A DNA stretch of 64,000 nucleotides, from contig JAGFNQ010008264.1 in assembly GCA_024364735.1 (NCBI GenBank), forward strand, positions 281,560 to 345,559, written 5' to 3'. The translations under genes and the position numbers were made by a program. Of this stretch, positions 9,376-20,554 are shown piece after piece. Numbering within the stretch: position 1 is the first letter of the stretch; each line of letters begins with the position of its first letter. Below the pieces are notes generated by a model. It saw only the letters and a program-made list of their open reading frames with translations, was not told where the DNA came from and did not search any database. This DNA comes from Boesenbergia rotunda. Lineage: Eukaryota; Streptophyta; Magnoliopsida; Zingiberales; Zingiberaceae.

Positions 9376-11385
9376 GATAATTAAAGAGAGAAGTTTTATT
9401 TTCTCTCAAACCCTCTCCCTCTCCCAAGTTGCGCCGACCCCTCTTCTTCCCCTCTCTTGTGCGCACGCCACATCAAGCCCTAGAGGGCCGGCCAAAGCTT
9501 TTCTCCGAGAGATAATCCTATATTCGGGATCCCCGCGACGAGAGGAACGCGTAGGTGCGAAGAATTCTCCGAGATCTCAAGTTTCTTCCGAGTCCTAGAC
9601 GTCAATCTTGGTTGTAAGTCCAAGATATCAATGTAAGTACTGCTCACCTGCAGTAAGAGGCGGTTTTTCCGCGAGAATTTCCTTTAAAAGTTTTTAAAAA
9701 GAGCTATTTCCTTTTTGTTTAAGTTTTTGCATGTTATCTTAGTTCATTAATTGTTGTATGCTTATGTATAAGTTTATTCATGTACCCTATATGAGTTTAG
9801 GGTCTAAGAAAGCTATGAGAAAAGAAAAGAGAAGATAAAGATAAGAAAAGAGAAGGCCAAGGCCTTAAGAAATCCCCAAAAGTCAAGACTTAGGGATTTT
9901 AGCACGCAAGGTGCTCCAGAAAATGCCAAGGCATTTACAGATAAGAAAGAAAAGTAAGAAAAGCTATTTTATTTTCTAAGGCCAGTACCCGGCGTCCAAG
10001 GGCGTCGTTAAAGAAATCCAGGTGTCCAATTCCAAGGTCTTGGCCCTGGTAGACCAAGGTCTGCTCTATTAGGATTGGCGGCTCGCTACCCCAACCTTTT
10101 AGGGAACGCGCATCAGATGGTACTTACGTCTTCAGTGGATCCAAGTGATTATTATTTTCAAGTATATGCTTTAGCAAAGTTTCGAAAGTTTAAGAAAGTT
10201 TTCAAAAGTTAAAGAATAGCTAAAGTTTCAATTTGAGCCAAGAAAAGTAAATTGAGATTTATTATTGCTTGAGTATGCATGTTTTGAGTTATACATGTTC
10301 TTAGTTTTCTTTCAAGCATATTAGGATCTCATATGATGTTCAGTTTGATCTAGAAGCATGTTTGCACATTCCGAGTTTTTGTGAGCTAGATAGTACTTAC
10401 TAAGCTTTATGCTTATAGATGCATTTCCTCTTATTGCAGATAAAGGTAAAGGCAAGCAATTCTGAAGGAAGACGACGAGGCGATGCTGAGTAGAGTGTGT
10501 GTGGTGGCTGATTATGGAGAGATCCTTGAGACGAGACAATTTAGTTATTTGAATTACATTGTTTAAGTTATTCAAATTTCAAGTTCTTGCTTATGGAGAT
10601 TATTGAGTATATGAGTTTTGGATAGTTTTGCATGCTAAATTTCTTAGAGTAAAGATTCCATGTCATTTCATTTAGCATATATATCCTTATGATTGCATTG
10701 GATGAGTAGAAGTGTGAGTAGTTAGAGATATTGATACTTTGTTAGAGGGAAAGGAGTTCGTGCCAAGATAGTATCAATTTCCCTTTGAATCAAGTTTTTA
10801 TTTCTTAAAAATGTTCAGAAAAGTTGCAATCACATTTCATAATGCTTTAGCAAGGTTGTAGAACATGTATTTGGTGTTATAAATTCATAGAAGTCAAGAT
10901 TGGTACAAACTCTATTGTTAAAGTTTATATAAACTTGTTTAGTTTATTTTCTTCCATAAAAGTCCTAAATTCAAGTTTAGGGATTCGTTTGATTGGCTAA
11001 ATTGTTTAGGAAACTGATATAGAGTATAGAAATGGTGTCGTAGTTTGATATGGCTCGAAATTGAAGGAATGGTGGACTTGGAAAGCAAGGGCCGAAACCT
11101 ATAAAACTGATGACAGGCGTACCAGTCGACTGCCACGTCACCAGTCGACTGGTACAGGCAGTTTAAGAAGAGTAAGGCTGTTTTCAACAGGTATTAGCTA
11201 TGGGATTGAGAAGAAAGTATGACATGGTATTATTATACATGATTGCTTAAGTTAGAATATAATTGTTAGCAGAATTTAAAAGAAAAAAAAGATTTCCGCA
11301 ATTTTCTTTAGTCATGTATAGAGAGTTGAGAAGTAGAGAAAAGTAACGATCCGTCTAAGGTAGAGAGAAGTCGGGTCGCTACAGT

Positions 11386-11397
11386 TGGTATCAGAGC
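11386..11397 (+). other. Primer binding site of G1
   Basis: TGGTATCAGAGC lies 3 bases after the LTR and is complementary to the 3' end of plant initiator-Met tRNA. Confidence 0.9.
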
Positions 11398-11679
11398 AGT
11401 TCCCATTCTCCAGCATCACACACACATCAGCATCAACCTTGCCGTCTTCAAGTAAGAAAGCTTTAAGTTTCAGTTTTTCTATTGCTCCTTTATTTAATTG
11501 CAGTATAGAGAAATGCTTAAGTACTACTCACATGTGCATAGAACAAGGAAGCATGTTTAATCCCTTAGTATCACGGAATCATGTTTAATCCCTAGAATGG
11601 ATATTAGATTTCTAAGTAAGTAGATAAGTTTATACCTAGAGATGTAATAGTGATTTCTTGTTCCCTTATGCATTATTAG

Positions 11680-13503
11680 ATGGCAAGAAGAGGCCGAGCT
11701 CCTAATGCTAATAACAGAACTCCAGTTCAAGATAACAGTGAGCCTGGCACAGAACAGCCAAACCTGATGGCAGTCATTGCTCAAATGCAAGCCCAGATTA
11801 CAGAACAACAGAAGACCATCGCCACACTGATGGCGAATCAGCACCCAGTGCCCCCTACACCACCCACAGCAGGAGTGGGAACCCCAGTAGTGGCTGAAGT
11901 TCCACCAGTCCCACAGGAGACCCCTGCTGTGAACCAAAGACAAGAAGCATACCTCGTCCAGTGGCAGAGGCTGAAACCCGAAAGCTTCTCAGGCACGACT
12001 GAGCCCTGGGATGCCCAGGCTTGGTTCAAGACTTTAGAGAGCACGATGGAGCTTCTTGACTGGCCAGAGGTTGAGAAAGTCAAATGTGCCTCCTTCTGCC
12101 TAACTGGAGATGCTCGTATGTGGTGGGAGCGAGTCAAGAGTAAGAAGATAGTCAACCAGATGAGCTGGGCAGATTTTGAGCACGAGTTCTATGAGGAATT
12201 CTTCCACATGAAGGTTACCAACAAGCACTTCGAGGACTTCATGGAGTTCAGACAGGGTAGCCTACCAGTGGGAGAAGCAGTTGCAAAGTTCAACAGACTA
12301 GCTCGCCTCTGCCCAGAGCTAGTCAGCACAGAGAAGGAGCGAGTCAGACTGATGCTTCGCATGCTGAACCCGGAGATAGCACTCAACGTGAACAGCGGGA
12401 TGCACCGACCCCAGACCAGCGAGGAGTTGGTCAGTAGTGCTCTAATCTCAGAACACTACCTGAATAGCATCAAGGCACAGCAAGCACAGCAGAAGCCAGT
12501 CCTGATTGAGAACAAGACAATAGGAGGTCAGAAGCCTCAGCCAAATAGCCAGAACTGGAAGAACAAGAACCATAAAAGGAAGCAGTGGCCTGGCAGCCAG
12601 AAGGGAAAACCAGAGAATAAGCAAGCTAGGTATCCACCTTGTCCTAAGTGTGGGAGGAACCATCCAGGGACATGCCTTTTGGGTGTAACTGGATGCTATG
12701 CATGTGGACAAGAGGGACACAGATCCAGAGACTGCCCAAACAAGTTCAAGGTACTTCCTCAGCAGTCCGTTCAGTATGGAGGCCAGCCTCAGTTACATTA
12801 CATGCCTACTATGCTGGAGGGACCTCAGATCAGTCAGGGAGGGTTGGAAGCAGCACCAGTTCCAACCAATGCCAGAGTCTTTTCCCTCACGAAGGAAGAA
12901 GCTGCCAGCGCCTCCACGGTCGTAACAGGTCAAATAGTTATTTTCCAGCATTTAGCTACTACACTGTTTGACACTGGGGCGACCCATTCTTTCGTATCAG
13001 TACCTTTTGCTAGTAAGTTACAGGTGCCTGCAGAGAGTTGGGAGTCCAGATTCCTGACAACTCTCCCTTCAGGGGAAATCATGGAGTCCACCCAGAGGCT
13101 CCGGGCTGTGCCAATCAAGATTTCAGACCGAGAGCTATATGTCGATCTGATAGTCCTTGCGATGCAGGACTTCGACATCATACTGTGCATGGATTTCCTC
13201 AGTAAGTACAGCGCTTCAGTGGACTGCCGTAGAAGGAAGGTGGTTTTCAGCCCAGAAGGAGAACCACCATTCGAGTTTCAAGGAGCCCCAAGGAGGAAGA
13301 CTCAGAAATTTCTCTCAGCCTTGGCGGCCCACCAGATGCTAGAGCAAGGGTGTGCTGGTTTTCTTGCACACATAGTGGAATCAGAAGCAAAGGAAGAACT
13401 CAGCCAGGAGGATGTACGGGTAGTCTGCGAATATCCAGAAGTGTTCCAGAAGAATTACCTGGACTACCTCCCAACAGAGAAGTGGAATTCGAGATCGAGC
13501 TAG
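11680..13503 (+). CDS. gag: Ty3/gypsy Gag-protease (G1), 607 aa, frameshifted at its end
   Basis: Structural protein plus aspartic protease of a chromovirus. Residues 1-60 are Gln/Pro-rich. The retrotransposon gag domain spans about 90-200 (WPEVEKVKCASFCLTGDARM). A basic linker follows, then one CCHC knuckle CYACGQEGHRSRDC near 345. The protease has active-site motif LFDTGATHSF near 430 and a second conserved patch ILCMDFLSKYSASVDC near 502, where G2 has ILGMDFL. A one-base loss near 13471 (CCAACAG against CCAACCAG in G2) shifts the frame before the RT, so no Gag-Pol can be made from this copy. The start is the first ATG of the open frame, 297 bp after the LTR. Confidence 0.92.
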   Translation: MARRGRAPNANNRTPVQDNSEPGTEQPNLMAVIAQMQAQITEQQKTIATLMANQHPVPPTPPTAGVGTPVVAEVPPVPQETPAVNQRQEAYLVQWQRLKPESFSGTTEPWDAQAWFKTLESTMELLDWPEVEKVKCASFCLTGDARMWWERVKSKKIVNQMSWADFEHEFYEEFFHMKVTNKHFEDFMEFRQGSLPVGEAVAKFNRLARLCPELVSTEKERVRLMLRMLNPEIALNVNSGMHRPQTSEELVSSALISEHYLNSIKAQQAQQKPVLIENKTIGGQKPQPNSQNWKNKNHKRKQWPGSQKGKPENKQARYPPCPKCGRNHPGTCLLGVTGCYACGQEGHRSRDCPNKFKVLPQQSVQYGGQPQLHYMPTMLEGPQISQGGLEAAPVPTNARVFSLTKEEAASASTVVTGQIVIFQHLATTLFDTGATHSFVSVPFASKLQVPAESWESRFLTTLPSGEIMESTQRLRAVPIKISDRELYVDLIVLAMQDFDIILCMDFLSKYSASVDCRRRKVVFSPEGEPPFEFQGAPRRKTQKFLSALAAHQMLEQGCAGFLAHIVESEAKEELSQEDVRVVCEYPEVFQKNYLDYLPTEKWNSRSS

Positions 13504-14829
13504 TGCCCGGTACCGGTCCAGGTCTCGAAGGCCCCATATCGTATGTCTCCAGCAGAGTTGAAGGAATTACAAGAGCAACTCCAGGAGCTACTAGACAAGG
13601 GCTTCATTCGCCGAGTCATTCACCCTGGGGAGCTCCTGTACTTTTCGTCAAGAAGAAGGATGGGTCTATGCGTCTGTGCATAGACTACAGAGCTCTGAAC
13701 AAGGTGACCATCAAGAACAAGTACCCCCTTCCTAGAATAGATGATTTATTTGATCAACTCAAAGGGGCTACAGTGTTCTCGAAGATAGATCTGCGTTCTG
13801 GGTATCATCAGCTAAAGGTTAAAGAAAGTGACATCCCCAGGACGGCCTTCAGGACAAGATACGGCCACTACGAATTTGTAGTAATGCCTTTTGGAGTAAC
13901 CAATGCTCCAGCAGTCTTCATGGAGCTGATGAACCACATCTTCAGGGAGTATCTCGATAAATTCGTCATTGTATTTATTGATGATATTCTCATATATTCA
14001 CAGACTCCAGAGGACCATGCTACACACTTGAGGATAGTGCTGCAGATCCTTCAGCAGGAGAAGCTCTATGCAAAATTCTCAAAGTGTGAGTTTTGGCTAG
14101 ATCAGGTGACCTTCCTAGGTCACATTGTATCCAAAGAAGCATTCAAGTTGATCCAGCCAGATAGAAGCAGTCAGCAACTGGTGTAGACCCAAGAATGCCA
14201 GTGAGATCAGAAGCTTCTTAGGCCTGGCAGGATATTACAGAAAATTTGTGGAGAACTTTTCCAGAATAGCCTCTCCTCTCACAGCCTGACCAGAAAGAAT
14301 CAGAAGTTTGAATGGTCAGATAAATGCGAGCACAGTTTTCTTAGAGCTGAAGAAGAGACTGACCAGTGCTCCCATCCTGACTGTTCCAGAGAGTGACAAG
14401 GCCTTTGACATCTACAGTGATGCATCCAAGATGGGCCTTGGAGCTGTCCTCATGCAAGATGGTAAAGTAATAGCATATGCCTCCAGACAGCTCAAGGACT
14501 ATGAGAAGAATTACCCCTACCCACGACCTTGAGCTAGCAGCTGTGGTTTTTGCACTGAAGCTCTGGAGACACTACCTGTATGGAGTGCAGTGCAGAATCT
14601 TCACAGACCATCAAAGTTTGAAGTACTTCTTCACTCAGAAGGACTGAATATGAGGCAGCGCAGGTGGCTAGAGTTGGTCAAAGATTATGACTGTGAAATC
14701 CTCTACCACCCAGGTAAAGCTAATAAAGTGGCAGATGCACTGAGCAGAAAATCCTGTGCAGCACTGATGTCCCTTTCATCACTGTCTCTACCACTTCAGA
14801 AAGAAATAAAGATTTTGGAGTCGAGGTAA
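13504..14829 (+). pseudogene. pol: G1 reverse transcriptase and RNase H, frameshifted
   Basis: The RT reads in a different frame from gag (13350-14186). It shows LCIDYRALNKVTIKNKYPLP, VFSKIDLRSGYHQLK, VMPFGVTNAPAVFMELMN and the catalytic FIDDILIYS. A local out-of-frame stretch lies at about 13525-13610. The frame is lost at 14186, and RNase H pieces follow at 14308-14532 (FDIYSDASKMGLGAVLMQDG) and 14590-14829 (DYDCEILYHPGKANKVADAL). The sequence then runs into the n at 14898 without integrase. Lineage is Tekay-like by the matching downstream half. Confidence 0.88.
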
Positions 14830-14897
14830 TAATTGGGCAACTTTCTGCATTGACTCTAGAGTCAACCCTGCTTGTGGATATACAAAGAAAGCAAAGT

Positions 14898-14898
14898 N
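14898..14898. other. Ambiguous base (n) at the junction of two gypsy copies
   Basis: The left side matches 17034 (AAGAAAGCAAAGT, after RNase H). The right side matches 12774 (CAGTATGGAGG, end of gag). Sequence continuity therefore jumps back about 2.1 kb exactly here. Confidence 0.9.
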
Positions 14899-16374
14899 TC
14901 GTACAGTATGGAGGCAAGCCTCAGTTACATTACATGCCTACTATACTGGAGGGACCTCAGATCAGTCAGGGAAGGTTGGAAGCAGCACCAGTTTCAACCA
15001 ATGCCAGAGTCTTTTCCCTCACGAAGGAAGAAGCTGCCAGCGCCTCCACGGTCGTAACAGGTCAAATAGTTATTTTTCAGCATTTAGCTACTACACTGTT
15101 TGACACTGGGGCGACCCATTCTTTCGTATCAGTACCTTTTGCTAGTAAGTTACAGGTGCCTGCAGAGAGTTGGGAGTCCAGATTCCTGACAACTCTCCCT
15201 TCAGGGGAAATCATGGAATCCACCCAGTGGCTCCGGGCTGTGCCAATCAAGATTTCAGACCGAGAGCTATATGTCGATCTAATAGTCCTTGCGATGCAAG
15301 ACTTCGACGTCATACTGGGCATGGATTTCCTCAGTAAGTACAGCGCTTCAGTGGACTGTCGCCGGAGGAAGGTGGTTTTCAGTCCAGAAGGAGAACCACC
15401 GTTCGAATTTCAAGGAGCCCCAAGGAGGAAGACTCAGAAATTCCTCTCAGCCTTGGCAGCCCACCAAATGCTAGAACAAGGGTGTGCTGGTTTTCTTGCA
15501 TGCATAGTGGACATAGAAGCAAAGAAAGAGCGCAAGCAGGAGGATGTACGGGTAGTCTGTGAGTATCCAGAGTATTCCCAGAAGAACTACCTGGACTACC
15601 TCCCAACCAGAGAAGTGGAATTCGAGATCGAGCTAGTACCAGTACCGGTCCGGTCTCGAAGGCCCCATATGTATGTCCCCAGCAGAGTTGAAGGAATTAC
15701 AAGAGCAACTCCAGGAGCTACTAGACAAGGGCTTCATTTGCCGAGTCATTCACCCTGGGGAGCTCCTGTACTTTTCGTCAAAAGAAGGATGGGTCTATGC
15801 GTCTGTGCATAGACTACAGAGCTCTGAACAAGGTAACCATCAAGAACAAGTACCCCCGTCCTAGAATAGATGATTTATTGATCAACTCAAAGGGGCTACA
15901 GTGTTCTCAAAGATAGATCTGCGTTCTGGGTATCATCAGCTAAGGTTAAAGAAAGTGACATCCCCAGGACGGCCTTCAGGACAAGATACGGCCACTACGA
16001 ATTTGTAGTGATGCCTTTTGGAGTAACCAATGCTCCAGCAGTCTTCATGGAGCTGATGAACCACATCTTCAGGGAGTATCTCGATAAATTCGTCATTGTA
16101 TTTATGATGATATCTCATATACTCACAGACTCCAGAGGACCATGCTACACACTTGAGGATAGTGCTGCAGATCCTTCAGTAGGAGAAGCTCTATGCAAAA
16201 TTCTCAAAGTGTGAGTTTTGGCTAGATCAGGTGACCTTCCTAGGTCACATTGTATCCAAAGAAGGCATTCAAGTTGATCCAGCCAAGATAGAAGCAGTCA
16301 GCAACTAGTGTAGACCCGAGAATGCCAGTGAAATCAGAAGCTTCTTAGGCCTGGCAGGATATTACATAAAATTT
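14899..16374 (+). pseudogene. pol: G2 protease and reverse transcriptase, multiple frameshifts
   Basis: It starts in the gag-protease linker. The protease LFDTGATHSF and ILGMDFLSKY are intact in the frame to 15812. The RT is broken: frame 15673-15864 carries AELKELQEQLQELLDKGFIC, then single-base losses hit about 15880, 15945 and 16105, where the FIDD codons become FMM. There is also a changed splice of frames at 16260-16320. It is a near-identical copy of 12774-14290, with independent lesions. Confidence 0.85.
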
Positions 16375-18438
16375 GTGGAGGACTTTTCCAGAATAGCCTC
16401 TCCACTCACAGCCCTGACCAGAAAGAATCAGAAGTTTGAGTGGTCAGATAAATGCGAGCACAGCTTCCTAGAACTGAAGAAAAGATTGACTAGTGCTCCC
16501 ATCCTGACTGTTCCAGAGAGTGACAAGGCCTTTGACATCTATAGTGATGCATCTAAGATGGGCCTTGGAGCTGTCCTCATGCAAGACGGTAAAGTAATAG
16601 CATATGCCTCCAGACAGCTCAAGGACTATGAGAAGAATTACCCTACTCATGACCTTGAGCTAGCAGCTGTGGTTTTTGCACTGAAGCTCTGGAGACACTA
16701 CCTGTATGGAGTGCAGTGCAGAATCTTCACAGACCATCAGAGTTTGAAGTACTTCTTCACTCAGAAGGATCTGAATATGAGGCAGCGCAGGTGGCTAGAG
16801 TTGGTCAAAGATTATGACTGTGAAATCCTCTACCACCCAGGTAAAGCTAATAAAGTGGCAGATGCACTGAGCAGAAAATCCTGTGCAGCACTAATGTCCC
16901 TATCATCACTGTCTCTACCACTTCAGAAAGAAATAAAGGATTTTGGAGTCGAGGTAATAATTGGGCAACTTTCTGCATTGACTATAGAGTCAACCCTGCT
17001 TGTGGATATACAAAGAAAGCAAAGTCAAGACCCAGAGATCCAGAAGATCAAGCAGGAGATCCAAGAGGCAGAAAATTCAGAGTTTCGAGTATCAGATAGT
17101 GGCATCCTCTATCTTGGAGACCGCCTTTGCGTCCCCAATGATGAGGAACTAAGAAAGAATATTTTAGAAGAAGCCCACAGTACCCCGTACTCTATGCATC
17201 CTGGTTCTACCAAGATGTACCAAGATTTAAAGCAAAGGTTCTGGTGGTCTGGACTCAAGCGAGACGTGGCCAGATATATCAGTACCTGCTTGACCTACCA
17301 GAGAGTCAAAGCAGAGCACCAAAGACCAGGAGGAGTTCTGCAGCCTCTTCCCATTCTAGAGTGGAAGTGGGAAGAGTTATCCATGGATTTTATCACAGGT
17401 CTCCCAAGGACCACCCATGGACACGATGCAATATGGGTGATAGTGGACAGATTGACCAAGTCTGCCCACTTCCTAGCCATCAAGTTATCGCATTCGGTAG
17501 AGCAGTTAGCACAGCTGTACGTGAAAGAAGTGATCAGGCTTCACGGAGTTCCGAAGTCGATCATTTCTGACAGAGATGGGCGGTTCATCTTCCATTTTTG
17601 GAGGTGTGTTCAGGACGCCCTAGGCACCAGACTTCAGTTCAGCACAGCTTTCCATCCCCAGACAGATGGACAAACAGAGAGAGTAAATCAGATTTTAGAA
17701 GACATGCTCAAGGCTTGTGCGTTGGACTTTAAAGGTAGTTGGTGCAAATTTCTGTGCTTAGCTGAGTTTGCCTACAACAATAGCTATCAGGCCACCATCA
17801 GGATGGCACCTTATGAGGCATTGTATGGCAGAAAATGCAGATCACCCATATGTTGGCAAGAAGCTGGTGAAAAGAAAGAGACGAAGTCAGAAATAGGCAG
17901 CCAGACTGAGCTTGTAGATGAGACCACTCAGGCTATCCAGACGATCCGCCAGAGGATTGAGACTGCCCAGAGTAGGCAGAAAAGTTATGCTGACACACGC
18001 CGTAGGCCACTGGAATTCCAAGTTGGAGATTCAGTATTCCTCAAGGTCGCTCCTATGAAGGGAGTGATGAGATTTGGCAAAAAGGGCAAGCTAAGTCCTC
18101 GCTACATAGGACCCTACAAGATCATAAAGAGGGTTGGTAAGGTAGCATATGAGCTGGACTTATCAGAGGATATGTCAGCTATCCACAGTACATTTCATGT
18201 CTCCATGCTAAAGAAGTGTATTCACGATCCTAGCCAAGTGATTCAGCCTCAATCAGTACAGATCCAAGAAGATCTTAGCTATGAGAGCAGACCGACACAG
18301 ATAGTGGACAAAGCAGTTAAAAGATTAAGAAATAAAGAAGTGCCACTAATGAAGGTCATCTGGCAGAATCAAAAGCATGAGGAAGCTACTTGGGAACGTG
18401 AAGACAGCATGAGAGAAAAATATCCAGAATTATTTTAA
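16375..18438 (+). CDS. pol: G2 RNase H, integrase and chromodomain end (687 aa open frame)
   Basis: C-terminal part of a chromovirus Pol, open to its natural stop. RNase H spans about residues 30-170 (FDIYSDASKMGLGAVL; THDLELAAVVFALK). The integrase zinc finger is near 265-312 with HSTPYSMHPGSTKM and STCLTYQRVK; the usual final CxxC reads CLTY, so the last zinc ligand is lost. The catalytic core has D in SMDFITGLP, D in IISDRDGRF and E in QTERVNQILEDM. A C-terminal chromodomain-like segment (ATWEREDSMREKYPELF) is typical of Tekay-type elements and would steer insertion to heterochromatin. The frame begins after the broken RT, so the listed start is not a natural start codon. Confidence 0.9.
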   Translation: MEDFSRIASPLTALTRKNQKFEWSDKCEHSFLELKKRLTSAPILTVPESDKAFDIYSDASKMGLGAVLMQDGKVIAYASRQLKDYEKNYPTHDLELAAVVFALKLWRHYLYGVQCRIFTDHQSLKYFFTQKDLNMRQRRWLELVKDYDCEILYHPGKANKVADALSRKSCAALMSLSSLSLPLQKEIKDFGVEVIIGQLSALTIESTLLVDIQRKQSQDPEIQKIKQEIQEAENSEFRVSDSGILYLGDRLCVPNDEELRKNILEEAHSTPYSMHPGSTKMYQDLKQRFWWSGLKRDVARYISTCLTYQRVKAEHQRPGGVLQPLPILEWKWEELSMDFITGLPRTTHGHDAIWVIVDRLTKSAHFLAIKLSHSVEQLAQLYVKEVIRLHGVPKSIISDRDGRFIFHFWRCVQDALGTRLQFSTAFHPQTDGQTERVNQILEDMLKACALDFKGSWCKFLCLAEFAYNNSYQATIRMAPYEALYGRKCRSPICWQEAGEKKETKSEIGSQTELVDETTQAIQTIRQRIETAQSRQKSYADTRRRPLEFQVGDSVFLKVAPMKGVMRFGKKGKLSPRYIGPYKIIKRVGKVAYELDLSEDMSAIHSTFHVSMLKKCIHDPSQVIQPQSVQIQEDLSYESRPTQIVDKAVKRLRNKEVPLMKVIWQNQKHEEATWEREDSMREKYPELF

Positions 18439-20339
18439 GTTCGAGGACGAACATTTTATAAGGTATGGGGGATTATAACGCCCTGAAATTTCCATATTGA
18501 AGTTCTTAAAGTCCTTAGAACTATTTAAAAATGTTTTGGAAATATTCTAGATATTTTTAGGAATTTTTAGAATATTTTTATGGAATTTTCCGAGTCCGTT
18601 TAGTATTTTTATTAAAAGAAATAGAGTTTTCGGCAAAAAGTTGCCTAGACGAGTTTTGAACCCGAGACCTCCCATGGGACCAACGACTTAAGTTGGTCAG
18701 GTTAACCAGGAGCCCCAGCAGGGGTGTGCTGAAAGAAAATAGAGAGATATTAAGTTAAGTTATAAGTTGGACTTAAATACCCTAAGTATAAATAGATGAT
18801 TAAAGGGAGAAATTTTATTTTTCTCCCAACTAAAGCCCTCTTCCTCGCCCATGCCGCACGCACGCCGCCCCTCTTCCCCTCTCTTGTGTGCATGCCGACA
18901 CCAAGACCTCCTCTCCTCTTCTAAGGGGGCGCCGGCCAAGGAAGAATCAAGGAGTGCGGAGCGTTTCGTTCGTCTCGACGAGAGGAACGCGTATGCGCGA
19001 ACGGTTCATCGAGATCTCAAGTTTCTCCCGAGCCCTAGACGTCAATTTTGGTTGTAAGTCCAAAGAAATCAAGGTAAGTACTGCTCACCTGCAGTAAGAG
19101 GCGGTTTTCCGCAAGTTTTTCCCGTTAGAAAGTTAAAAATGCAATTTTCCTTTAGTTTATGATTTTGCATGTAACCCTAGTTTAATCCATGCTTGTATAA
19201 GTTTAATTAAGTACCCTATATGAGGTTAGGGTCTAAGAAGAGTTATGAGAAAAGAAAAGAGAAGATGAAGATAAGAAAAGAAAAGGCCAAGGCCTTAAGA
19301 AATCCCCAAAGGTCAAGACTTAGGGATTTGGGCACACAAGGTGCTCGATAAAATGCCAAGGCATTCAAGATAAGAAAAAGTAAGTATTTTATTTTCTAAG
19401 GCCAGTACCCGGCGTCCAAGGGCGTCGTTAAAGAAATCCAGGTGTCCAATTCCAAGGTCTGCCCTATTAGGATTGATGGCTCGCTACCCCAACCTTTTAG
19501 GGAACGCGCATAAGATGGTACTTACGTCTTAAGTGGATCCAAGTGAGTTATTATTTTCAAGTATATGCTTTAGCAAAGTTTTTCGAAAGTTTAAGGAAGT
19601 TTTCTAAAAGTTAAAGAAAGATTTAAAGTTAAAGAATTGCTAAAGTTTCAAGTTAAGCCAAGAAAAAGTGAGTTAAGACTTATTAATGCTTGAGTATGCA
19701 TGTTTTGAGTTATACACGTTTTAGTGTTTCTTTTAAGCATAAAAGTATCTCATGTGATTTCACATTGTTTAAAAAGCATGCTTGCACATTTCGAGATTTT
19801 GTGAGCTAGATAGTACTTGCTAAGCTTTATGCTTATTAGTTGCATTTCCTCCTGCTGCAGGTGAAGGTAAAGGCAAGCAATTCTGAAGGAAGACGACGAG
19901 GCGGTGCTGAGTGACGTGTGTGTGGTGGCTGACCTTGGAGAGGTCCTTGGGACAAGATGAATAAAAGACTTAAAGTGCATTTGTTACAGATTCTTAGTTT
20001 AAGTTAGATCACATAAAATTTATCCAAGTATTTGCGTTTTAGATATTTTGCATGTCTTAAAACCACGAGTAAAGATTCCATGTCATTCTATTTAGTATAA
20101 ATATCCTTATGATTGCATTGGATGAGTATGAGCGTGAGTAGTTTTGAATATCGATACTTTGATGGAGCTATTTGATGCATGTGCCAAGATGTTGTTAGTC
20201 TCCTTTTGAATTAAGTTTTTATTGCTTTAAATATGCTTAGAAAACTAGTATAGAGTATACAAATGGTGTTATGTCTTTGTATGGCTTGAAAGTATATGTT
20301 TTGTGGATGGATGGAGATGAGTTTCAGCTCTGAAATGCA

Positions 20340-20483
20340 GGTTTTCTGGCGTGCCAGTCGACTGGTACAGGACCAGTCACCTGCCCTATCGAATAGTAGC
20401 TTCTGTTCGATGCACCAGGCGACTGCCAAAAGGTCAGTCGCCTGGTACCAGGTGACTGCTATATAGCAGTCGACTGGTACCAT
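20340..20483. repeat. Cluster of CCAGTCGACTGG-type palindromes
   Basis: CAGTCGACTGG and variants (CAGTCGCCTGG, CAGGCGACTGC, CAGTCACCTG) occur about six times in both orientations, giving many alternative hairpins. The 5' LTR has two at 11117-11160. Confidence 0.7.
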
Positions 20484-20498
20484 TGAAAAGAAATGGTA

Positions 20499-20554
20499 TA
20501 GAGCAGCTGGTTAGTACTCTAGTGTTACAACTAAGAGGTCTAGGGGTCAAATCC
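20499..20554 (+). other. tRNA-like segment in the G2 3' LTR
   Basis: TAGAGCAGCTGG (20499-20510) resembles an A box and GGTCAAATCC (20545-20554) a B box, 34 bp apart. A D-arm-like GGTTAGTA and a partial anticodon-like stem lie between. No acceptor stem is visible, so it is not called a tRNA gene. Confidence 0.4.

Larger units (their letters stand above)
9058..11383 (+). repeat. G1 5' LTR (2.3 kb)
   Basis: It starts TGTAACGCCCC and ends GGTCGCTACA. It contains a TATA box (9368-9375), a pyrimidine-rich leader, a tRNA-like antisense segment (9245-9298), a motif containing GGCGTCCAAGGGCGTCG near 9990 and CCAGTCGACTGG palindromes (11117-11160). No protein-coding frame is supported. Confidence 0.9.
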
